Assembly (NCBI GenBank): GCA_017453085.1 | Contig: JAFTKV010000202.1 | Coordinates: 1 to 5,538, forward strand | Direction: 5' to 3' | Length of the DNA stretch: 5,538 nucleotides | Source: Clostridia bacterium | Lineage (GTDB): Bacteria; Bacillota; Clostridia; Oscillospirales; CAG-272 | Part shown: positions 1 to 5,538 of the stretch, one piece after another | Position numbering within the stretch: position 1 is the stretch's first letter | Layout of the letters: every line of letters starts with the position of its first letter | Made by a program: the position numbers and the translations under genes | The notes under the pieces: model-generated | What the model was told of the DNA's origin: nothing | Seen by the model: the letters and a program-made list of their open reading frames with translations, nothing else | The model's database searches: none

Positions 1-36
1 ATGCAGTTTTGCGGGGATAGGATTCATTTCGATTGG

Positions 37-60
37 GCGCAGTCAAGTATTTGTCTGCGC
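37..60. repeat. Imperfect hairpin with core CAAGTATTTGTC (copy A)
   Basis: GCGCAG at 37-42 pairs with CTGCGC at 55-60; a T-T mismatch (43 and 54) separates this from an inner CAA/TTG stem closed by the loop GTAT. The 12 bases at 44-55 are identical to 4665-4676 in the hairpin after ispG. TCAGAA follows at 64-69. In both copies the core lies at the far end of a palindrome array downstream of a gene on the minus strand. Bases 1-36 beyond it show no gene or clear signal. Confidence 0.7.
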
Positions 61-79
61 CTTTCAGAAAGTTCTTTGC

Positions 80-103
80 GTCGCTTTCTTTCAAGAAAGC
101 GAC
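80..103. repeat. Perfect 10-bp hairpin, second in the array after polC
   Basis: GTCGCTTTCT at 80-89 pairs with AGAAAGCGAC at 94-103 around a four-base loop. It sits between the stop-proximal hairpin (110-128) and the core hairpin (37-60). No T-run follows it on the minus strand (GCAAAGAAC). The array after ispG has no counterpart to this middle element. Confidence 0.7.
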
Positions 104-109
104 CGGGAT

Positions 110-128
110 CCAAGGGCAGAGCCCTTGG
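110..128. repeat. Perfect 8-bp hairpin directly after the polC stop
   Basis: CCAAGGGC at 110-117 pairs with GCCCTTGG at 121-128 around a three-base loop. On the minus strand the stem begins one base after the polC TAA stop. It could stop transcription or shield the 3' end of polC mRNA, but ATCCCGG follows instead of a T-run. The outer stem bases CCAAG/CTTGG match those of the hairpin after ispG (4702-4731), while the inner part differs completely, so both may be members of one palindrome family. Confidence 0.7.
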
Positions 129-129
129 C

Positions 130-3100
130 TTAGAACAGCGAGATTTGATTGGTATCCGACAGACCGTCCAGCACGTGGTTGTCGGCAAGGAGCTGGATGA
201 TCGCTTTGGACAGGCCTGCCCGCTGCTGCAGCTCCTCACGGGAGAAGAACTCTCCCTCGGCACGGGCAGAAACGATCTTTTCCGCTGCCGCATCACCAAG
301 GCCGGGCAGAGAGTTGAAGGGCATCCTGATCTTGCCATCCTCGGGCAGATACTCTCTTGCCCCCGACTTGTACAGGTCGATGGGCAGATAGCGCACGCCT
401 CTTGCCATGCTCTCGTCCACCAGCTGGAGGGTGGTAAGGGTGTCGGCATCCTTGGCGGTGGCGGTCTTATCCTTGGTCTTTTTATCGATCTCGTCCATCG
501 CTTCCTTCACCGCCTTGCGTCCGCGCCCGACGATGGAGGCATCAAAGCCACCGGGGGCAACCGTCAAAAACGCGGCGTAGAATTCCATGGGACGGTGGAT
601 CTTGAACCAAGCCAGACGGATAGCTGACATATTGTATGCCGCCGCGTGAGCCTTGGGGAACATGTACTTGATCTTTTTACAGGACCAGATGTACCAATCG
701 GGAACGTTGTGGGCAACCATCTCCGCCTCCCATTCGGGGGTCAGACCCTTACCCTTTCGCACGCTCTCCATGATCTTGAAGGAGAGTGCGTTGTCCACGC
801 CGTAACGGATCAGGGTCAGCATGATGGAGTCACGGGTTCCCACCACCTCGGAAATGGTGCAAATGCCGTTGGCAATCAGCTCCTGTGCGTTGCCCGTCCA
901 GACGTCGGTGCCGTGGGACAGACCGGAGATCTGCAGAAGGTCGGCGAATGTGCGGGGCTTTGCTTCCTCCAGCATCTTCTGCACGAAGCGAGTACCAAAC
1001 TCGGGAAGTCCCCAGGTGCCCACGTTGCAGTCGATGTCCCCGGGCTTCAGACCCAAGGGCTTGACCGATTGGAACAGCTCGTAAATGGAGGGATCGTTCA
1101 TGGGAACGTCCATAACCGACAGCCCCGAATACTTCTCCAGCCACTTGTACTTGGTAGGCATATCGTGACCCAGCTCGTCCAGCTTCAGAATCGTATCGTG
1201 GAGGTAGGCGAAGGGAAAGTGAGTGGTAATGATGTCGGAATTCGGGTCGTCGGCGGGATGCTGAACGGGAGTGAAATCGTAGATAGAATATTCCTTGGGA
1301 ATAACCACGATGCCGCCGGGATGCTGACCGGTGGTGCGCTTCACGCCTACACAGCCGTTCACCAGACGGTTGACCTCGGCACGGTTGACCGAGATGTGCT
1401 TTTCCTCCAGATACTTCATTACGTAGCCGAAGGCGGTCTTGGAGGCCAGCGTACCCAGCGTACCCGCACGGAACACGTTCTCCGTACCGAAGAGTTCTTC
1501 GGTGTATTTATGGACTCTGCCCTGCACTTCACCCGAGAAGTTCAGGTCGATATCGGGAGATTTGTCTCCGTAGAAGCCGAGGAAGGTCTCAAAGGGGATG
1601 TCGTGGCCGTCCACGATCAACTTCTCGCCGCACTCGGGGCAGACGTCATCGGGCAGGTCGAAGCCCGAGCCTACGCTGCCGTCGGTGACGAAGCGGCTCC
1701 ACTTACATTTCGGGCAACGGTAGTGAGGCGGTAGAGGATTTACCTCGGAAATACCCGCCATGGAGGCAACGAAGGAGGAGCCCACCGAGCCTCGGGAGCC
1801 AACCAGATACCCCTGGGACTCGGAGTACCACACCAGCTTCTGGGCAATCATATAGAGCACCGCAAAGCCGTTTTCGATGATGGATTTCAGCTCTCGCTCC
1901 AGTCGAGCCGATACGATTTCAGGAATCTCTCCCTTGAATCCGTACCAATCGGCGGCACGCTCCCAGCAGAGCCGCTGCAGATCCTCTTCGGCACCGTCCA
2001 TCTTGGGCGTGAAGGAGCCGTCGGGGATGGGCTTGATCTTTTCTACCGATGCGGCGACGGCGCGGGTGTTGGTGACCACCACCTCGTATGCCTTTTTCTC
2101 GCCAAGATATGCAAACTCCTCCAGCATCTCAGCGGTGGTGCGCAGGTACAGTCCTACGTCACGGTCGCCGTCCGAGAATTTCATGCCTTTCAGAAGGATC
2201 TTGCGGAAGATCTCGTCTTCCTTATTGATAAAGTGGGAGTCGCAGGTAGCGCAAACGGGAATATTCAGCTTTTCGCCCAGCGCAACGATCTTGCGGTTGA
2301 GCTCTCGCAGCCCCTCGTCGTCGGCAACGGTGCCGTTTGCGATGAGGAAGCGGTTATTGCATATGGGCTGGATCTCCAGATAGTCGTAGTAGGAGGCGAT
2401 CTCCTCGATGGCAGCCTGGGGTTTCCCCTCCAAAATAGCGTGGAACAGCTCGCCCGCCTCGCAGGCAGAGCCCACGATCAGCCCCTCGCGGTGATCGTCC
2501 AGTGCGGAACGGGTGATCCGCGGCACACGGTGGAAGCAGTCCAGATAAGATCCGGACACCAGCTTGTACAGATTCTTCAGACCCACGTAATCCTTTGCGA
2601 TCAGGATCATGTGGTAGGATTTCAGCTTCAGGGGATCTGCCTTGTCGGACATGGCGCGGTTCATCTCGTCCACGTTGTATACGCCCTCGGCACGGAGCTT
2701 TTCTGCCATCTTGAAGAAGATGGCGGCCAGCATTTCTGCGTCGTCGGAAGCACGGTGGTGATTGAAGCCGCCCAGCTTGAAGTATTCGGCAAGGGAATCC
2801 AGCTTGTGCTTCTTCATCTCGGGATTGACGTAGCGAGACAGTGCCACCGTATCCATGTAGGCATTGGGAAAGGAAAGCCCGTTATCCTCACAGGCGCGGC
2901 GAATAAATCCGGTGTCAAAGCCGGCGTTGTGGGCAATCAGCAATCGGTCACCTGCAAAGCGGAGAAAAGCCTCCACCGCCTCCTTTTGGGAGGGTGCGCC
3001 CTTGACCATTTCATCGGTGATGCCGGTGAGCTTTACGATCTCCTCGGGGATGGGGCAGCCCGGATCGGCAAAGGTGTTGAAGGTGTCGATGACCTCGCCG

Positions 3101-4575
3101 CCCTTCACCAGCACCGCACCGATCTCGGTGATCTTGCAGGTAGCGTTGGACAGACCGGTGGTCTCGATATCGAAGACGCAGATCTCGTCCTCGGCAAAAC
3201 GGGTGTGGCACTCGCCAAAGCAGGCTCTGGCACGGTCGTCTACGTAATAAGCCTCCATGCCGTAGAGGATCTTCAGATCCTTCTTGGCAACCAAATCCTT
3301 CAGCAGAGGATAGGCCTGCACGTTGCCGTGGTCGGTAACGGCAATTGCCTCCCAACCGAAGCGCTCGGCGGTCTCCACCAGCTGCTCGGGGAAGGTGAGG
3401 GCATCCATGGTGGAGAGGTTGGTGTGCAGATGGAGCTCCACTCGCTTCTCGGGGGCGTCGTCCATCCGCTCGATCTTGGCAACCGTCATGATGGCGGTGG
3501 GGTTCATCACCGGCTCGTTGTCGAACTTGTCCACCTTTACCGAGCCCTGCACCGCCAGCACCATACTGTAGAAGGTGACTACCTTGGAAATACCGCGGCT
3601 GATGGTCTTGCCGCTTTTGGTAATTTTCTTTTCCAGTGCCTTGCCCTCCTCGATATCGAGGGTAAGCTTTAGATTGATGGAGGATTCGTTGTCGGTGATG
3701 CCGACGGTCATCATCAGCTTGTCGCCGTTTCGATTCTCGCGGGATTCGTAGGAGTTGACCTGTCCGATAAGGCAGAGATTGCGCCCACTTTCGGGCACCT
3801 CTCGAAGAGAAACGACCTTTTTGATCTCAAAAGGATCACCGTACAGCGGCTGCGGATCGGACAGGTCAAAGGTCATGTGACCGATCTTCATTACCTTTCC
3901 GTCGTCGGAGGTCTCCATTTCGGGAGCGTCCTCGTACAGCGTCGTCACACGGGGAACGAAGGCTGCCTCCTCGGCTTTTTTCTGCTCCGCCTCGGCTATA
4001 CGGCGCGCCTCGGAGGCAGCACGGGCGTTGGCGGCAGATTCTTCCTGCATCACCGCCAGCTTCTGATTGCGGGCAGTGATAAATTCTTCAAAATGCACGT
4101 CGGGCTTTGTGCTTTTCACGATCTTCACGGGAATATTCAGCCCAAACTCCGAGCGAATGATCCCCGACAGGATCTCGGGGGTCTCAGCTCTGCAGACCAG
4201 ATCTACGCCGCCCTGGGAAAAGCCGATCTCGATCTCAAATCCCTCGCCCATGCGGCGGACGGTGTAATCGTCAAAAAAACCGCTGGCCACGTAGCCCACG
4301 CGATGCGCCTCGCGGATGACCTCGTGTATATAGGCAGCGGAAAAGAGCTCCGCAGGATAGCGGGGCAATATGTAAACCTGCCTTAGCTCGTAGGCCTTGG
4401 CAATCTCGCCTTCGATGCGATAGAGCTCCGCTTTGGGGATGAGGCGCGGAAAATCCACAGAGATCTCCAGGATCCGATTCTCTTTGTCAGCACGGATCGA
4501 AAACTCCCCCGCTGAGGCAAGAACCTCCCTCGCCCCTACATCAGGCGTATATCTCGATAATTTTTTGAGTAGCAT
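130..4575 (-). CDS. polC: DNA polymerase III alpha subunit, PolC type, with proofreading exonuclease
   Basis: This is the replicative DNA polymerase of Firmicutes, which extends DNA at the fork on the beta clamp and proofreads with its own 3'-5' exonuclease. It has 1481 residues (B. subtilis PolC is about 1437) and is complete, ATG to TAA. Domains in order: N-terminal domain (about 1-165); Ala/Glu/Lys-rich linker (about 170-205); OB fold (about 250-370); PHP domain (from about 378) with HLH at 382-384, TDH at 414-416, E441 and DSH at 779-781. A DEDDh exonuclease is inserted in the PHP domain (about 464-625), with D469/E471, H549/D554 and H607/D612. A Cys4 zinc site is at C954, C957, C979 and C982. 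The polymerase core has GSRGSVGSS (926-934), catalytic D1008 and D1010 in PDIDLNFS, and D1133. A helix-hairpin-helix (LPGLGDAAAEKI, 1423-1434) follows, then C-terminal QISLF (1477-1481), the expected clamp-binding peptide. All key residues are present and no frameshift is seen. The ATG is the only plausible start: the frame is closed by a TAA about 60 bases upstream with no other start codon between. Assignment comes from motif order and recalled similarity to B. subtilis PolC. Confidence 0.98.
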   Translation of the reverse strand: MLLKKLSRYTPDVGAREVLASAGEFSIRADKENRILEISVDFPRLIPKAELYRIEGEIAKAYELRQVYILPRYPAELFSAAYIHEVIREAHRVGYVASGFFDDYTVRRMGEGFEIEIGFSQGGVDLVCRAETPEILSGIIRSEFGLNIPVKIVKSTKPDVHFEEFITARNQKLAVMQEESAANARAASEARRIAEAEQKKAEEAAFVPRVTTLYEDAPEMETSDDGKVMKIGHMTFDLSDPQPLYGDPFEIKKVVSLREVPESGRNLCLIGQVNSYESRENRNGDKLMMTVGITDNESSINLKLTLDIEEGKALEKKITKSGKTISRGISKVVTFYSMVLAVQGSVKVDKFDNEPVMNPTAIMTVAKIERMDDAPEKRVELHLHTNLSTMDALTFPEQLVETAERFGWEAIAVTDHGNVQAYPLLKDLVAKKDLKILYGMEAYYVDDRARACFGECHTRFAEDEICVFDIETTGLSNATCKITEIGAVLVKGGEVIDTFNTFADPGCPIPEEIVKLTGITDEMVKGAPSQKEAVEAFLRFAGDRLLIAHNAGFDTGFIRRACEDNGLSFPNAYMDTVALSRYVNPEMKKHKLDSLAEYFKLGGFNHHRASDDAEMLAAIFFKMAEKLRAEGVYNVDEMNRAMSDKADPLKLKSYHMILIAKDYVGLKNLYKLVSGSYLDCFHRVPRITRSALDDHREGLIVGSACEAGELFHAILEGKPQAAIEEIASYYDYLEIQPICNNRFLIANGTVADDEGLRELNRKIVALGEKLNIPVCATCDSHFINKEDEIFRKILLKGMKFSDGDRDVGLYLRTTAEMLEEFAYLGEKKAYEVVVTNTRAVAASVEKIKPIPDGSFTPKMDGAEEDLQRLCWERAADWYGFKGEIPEIVSARLERELKSIIENGFAVLYMIAQKLVWYSESQGYLVGSRGSVGSSFVASMAGISEVNPLPPHYRCPKCKWSRFVTDGSVGSGFDLPDDVCPECGEKLIVDGHDIPFETFLGFYGDKSPDIDLNFSGEVQGRVHKYTEELFGTENVFRAGTLGTLASKTAFGYVMKYLEEKHISVNRAEVNRLVNGCVGVKRTTGQHPGGIVVIPKEYSIYDFTPVQHPADDPNSDIITTHFPFAYLHDTILKLDELGHDMPTKYKWLEKYSGLSVMDVPMNDPSIYELFQSVKPLGLKPGDIDCNVGTWGLPEFGTRFVQKMLEEAKPRTFADLLQISGLSHGTDVWTGNAQELIANGICTISEVVGTRDSIMLTLIRYGVDNALSFKIMESVRKGKGLTPEWEAEMVAHNVPDWYIWSCKKIKYMFPKAHAAAYNMSAIRLAWFKIHRPMEFYAAFLTVAPGGFDASIVGRGRKAVKEAMDEIDKKTKDKTATAKDADTLTTLQLVDESMARGVRYLPIDLYKSGAREYLPEDGKIRMPFNSLPGLGDAAAEKIVSARAEGEFFSREELQQRAGLSKAIIQLLADNHVLDGLSDTNQISLF

Positions 4576-4619
4576 AGATTTTTGCAGAACCTTTTCTGTG
4601 GAAAAGGTGCCGCACCTCC
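4576..4619 (-). promoter_or_regulatory. polC leader with two overlapping hairpins and a displaced Shine-Dalgarno
   Basis: The polC ATG has no well-placed strong ribosome site. The best match, GGAGG (minus strand 4619-4615), is 39 bases from the ATG; a weaker AAAAGG (4595-4590) is 14 bases away. Two hairpins can form. One pairs AGGTG with CACCT (4605-4609 and 4613-4617) and would hide the GGAGG. The other pairs 4589-4596 with 4601-4608, an 8-bp stem with a four-base loop, and would hide AAAAGG. They share bases 4605-4608, so they exclude each other. Regulation through this switch is inference; no known riboswitch or leader-peptide pattern was recognised. Confidence 0.35.
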
Positions 4620-4658
4620 AAAAGACTTATGTAAAAGGAAAAGGCAAATTATTTTTCT

Positions 4659-4680
4659 GCCCGACAAGTATTTGTCGGGC
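4659..4680. repeat. Perfect 9-bp hairpin with core CAAGTATTTGTC (copy B)
   Basis: GCCCGACAA at 4659-4667 pairs perfectly with TTGTCGGGC at 4672-4680 around the loop GTAT. On the minus strand the central 12 bases are GACAAATACTTG, identical to those in the hairpin at 37-60 downstream of polC. The outer stem differs between the two copies but stays paired. TCAGAA lies 8 bases beyond the core on the plus strand (4684-4689), as in the other copy (9 bases). No T-run follows on either strand, so its role as a terminator is doubtful. Confidence 0.75.
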
Positions 4681-4701
4681 TTATCAGAAGTTTTAGGAGT
4701 T

Positions 4702-4731
4702 CCAAGAACCCTTTTGAAAAAGGGTTCTTGG
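4702..4731. repeat. Long perfect hairpin downstream of ispG (CCAAGAACCC arms)
   Basis: CCAAGAACCCTTT at 4702-4714 pairs perfectly with AAAGGGTTCTTGG at 4719-4731 around a four-base loop, giving a 13-bp stem. It starts about 13 bases after the ispG stop, so it may act as a transcription terminator or a 3'-end protector for ispG mRNA. On the minus strand, however, it is followed by AACTCCTAAAAC rather than a run of T, so it is not a textbook intrinsic terminator. Together with the hairpin at 4659-4680 it resembles the array found after polC, which favours a dispersed palindromic repeat. Confidence 0.75.
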
Positions 4732-4742
4732 CCGCCGGAGGC
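4731..4742 (-). repeat. GC-rich motif GCCTCCGGCGGC just after the ispG stop
   Basis: Two bases after the ispG stop the minus strand reads GCCTCCGGCGGC, a near-palindrome (GCC and GGC flanking CCGG). It joins directly to the CCAAGAACCC hairpin at 4702-4731, sharing one base. It probably forms the upstream edge of an intergenic repeat unit. I have the impression that similar motifs are common in the spacers of some clostridial genomes, but this window cannot confirm that, and no second copy of this exact motif is present here. Confidence 0.4.
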
Positions 4743-4744
4743 AT

Positions 4745-5538
4745 TCAAATCAAATTAATTTCCTCTACCAGCGCGTCCAGCACGGCGGCTTCGGGAAGCT
4801 TACGCAGGATCTCGCCGTGACGGAAGAGGACGGCTTCGCCGTTGCCGCCTGCGATGCCGATATCGGCGTCCTTGGCTTCACCGGGACCGTTGACGATGCA
4901 GCCCATGATCGCCACCTTCACGGGGCGGGAGGGGTGCAGCTCACCCATGCGGGCTTCGAAAGCGGCCGCCAGACCGATCAGATCGATCTTGGTGCGCCCA
5001 CAGGTGGGGCAGGAGACCACGTTCACCATAGCGCGGGCATCCATCCCCAGCGCGGCAAGGATGGCTCGTCCACGCTCGATCTCCAATACAGGATCTGCAG
5101 TCAGCGAAACACGCAGGGTGTCGCCGATGCCGCGGGTCAGGAGCGATCCGATGCCCACGGCACTCTTCACGCTGCCCATCCTGTCGCCGCCCGCCTCGGT
5201 CACGCCCAGGTGGATGGGATAATCGCTCTTGGCTGCAACGATCTCGTTGGCGCGGATCATCCGTGCCACGTCCGAGGACTTGATGGCAACGATGATATTG
5301 TCGAAATCAAACCGCTCCAGCGCAGTAATGTTTTGCAGTGCGCTCTCGGCAAGGGCTTCGCCTGTGGGAGCACCGAATTTTGCCAGCACTTCCTTCTCCA
5401 GAGAGCCGCTGTTGACACCAATGCGGATGGGGATCTGATGCGCTCGGCAAGCATCCACCACCGCCTTTACCCGATCCATGTCCCCGATGTTACCGGGGTT
5501 GATGCGGATCTTGTCCGCTCCCGCATCGGCGGCGGCGA
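4745..5538 (-). CDS. ispG: 4-hydroxy-3-methylbut-2-enyl diphosphate synthase, C-terminal part (5' end beyond the window)
   Basis: IspG (GcpE) is a cytoplasmic 4Fe-4S enzyme that reductively opens MEcPP to HMBPP, the next-to-last step of the methylerythritol-phosphate isoprenoid pathway, using electrons from flavodoxin or ferredoxin. The frame is open to the right edge, so 263 codons are visible and roughly the first 90-110 residues are missing. Right at the edge it reads ADKIRINPGNIGD, a hallmark of the TIM-barrel domain. Next come GVNSGSLEK, then HLGVTEAGG and GIGDTLRVSLT. The C-terminal iron-sulfur domain has SCPTCGR (cysteines at about 5009-5011 and 5000-5002) and GCIVNGPGE, giving the three cluster cysteines plus the glutamate seven residues after the third, as in E. 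coli IspG (C270, C273, C305, E312). The Met codon at 5477-5479 is internal, not the start. The gene ends in TGA at 4747-4745. It has the short bacterial two-domain form, with no sign of the extra domain of plant enzymes. It lies 169 bases upstream of polC on the same strand. Confidence 0.97.
   Translation of the reverse strand, partial: AAADAGADKIRINPGNIGDMDRVKAVVDACRAHQIPIRIGVNSGSLEKEVLAKFGAPTGEALAESALQNITALERFDFDNIIVAIKSSDVARMIRANEIVAAKSDYPIHLGVTEAGGDRMGSVKSAVGIGSLLTRGIGDTLRVSLTADPVLEIERGRAILAALGMDARAMVNVVSCPTCGRTKIDLIGLAAAFEARMGELHPSRPVKVAIMGCIVNGPGEAKDADIGIAGGNGEAVLFRHGEILRKLPEAAVLDALVEEINLI

Noticed and set aside
12..46. TTGACT on the minus strand (46-41) as a -35 element for a gene beyond the left edge
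   Set aside because: It lies in the repeat hairpin, and no convincing -10 follows at the right spacing (only a weak TCCTAT). No downstream gene is visible.
37..128. CRISPR-like array
   Set aside because: The three palindromes differ in sequence, so there are no regular direct repeats with unique spacers; the resemblance is only in having serial hairpins.
1..627. 208-codon plus-strand open frame reaching the left edge
   Set aside because: It runs through the palindrome array and then antisense to the polC C-terminus in the same register, so it is a shadow. No ribosome site can be seen and the product has no family features.
646..1734. 362-codon plus-strand open frame, antisense to polC
   Set aside because: Same antisense register as the 479-codon frame and the same explanation. 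It covers the conserved polymerase core of PolC, and its product shows no coherent motifs.
2233..3672. 479-codon open frame on the plus strand, antisense to polC
   Set aside because: It lies in exact codon register opposite polC, where stops arise only from TTA, CTA and TCA sense codons, which this gene rarely uses. The predicted protein has no recognisable domain, while the minus strand encodes a complete PolC with all catalytic motifs.
4648..4667. Possible polC promoter with a -10-like AATAAT (minus strand 4653-4648)
   Set aside because: AATAAT matches five of six consensus bases, but no acceptable -35 lies at 16-18 bases; the best, CCGACA, is 19 bases away inside the repeat hairpin. Too weak to annotate.
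4536..4748. 70-codon minus-strand frame bridging ispG and polC
   Set aside because: It would start at a TTG overlapping the ispG stop, run through both hairpins and overlap the polC start out of frame. The composition is repeat-derived and there is no ribosome site.

Overview
This window looks like ordinary chromosomal housekeeping DNA from a low-to-mid GC Gram-positive bacterium (Firmicutes, probably class Clostridia). The main reason is a full-length PolC-type DNA polymerase III, the replicase found in Firmicutes and close relatives. Its gene lies directly downstream of ispG, an order common in Clostridia, where dxr-rseP-ispG-polC or similar is often seen. Base composition is moderately GC-rich. 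Together with GC-rich palindromic intergenic repeats, this would fit an uncultured gut Oscillospirales-like clostridium, but that lower-rank placement is inference.

Layout on the minus strand, right to left. Positions 5538 to 4745 hold the C-terminal part of ispG (methylerythritol-phosphate isoprenoid pathway); its start lies beyond the right edge. Positions 4744 to 4576 form a 169-base gap with a GCCTCCGGCGGC motif, two strong hairpins and a structured polC leader. Positions 4575 to 130 hold the complete polC (1481 residues). Positions 129 to 1 carry three more hairpins and no gene that I can see. All longer plus-strand frames are antisense shadows of polC or ispG.

The two genes do unrelated jobs: IspG makes HMBPP for isoprenoids, and PolC copies the chromosome with built-in proofreading. 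They probably sit in one larger housekeeping cluster, but the hairpin-rich gap may partly separate their expression.

I find no new protein system here. The signal most worth a second look is in the spacers. Both genes are followed by the same kind of palindrome array, in the same orientation, containing an identical 12-base core (GACAAATACTTG on the minus strand). That core sits in hairpins whose outer stems differ in sequence but keep pairing. The short polC leader also shows two mutually exclusive hairpins and has no well-placed Shine-Dalgarno sequence.
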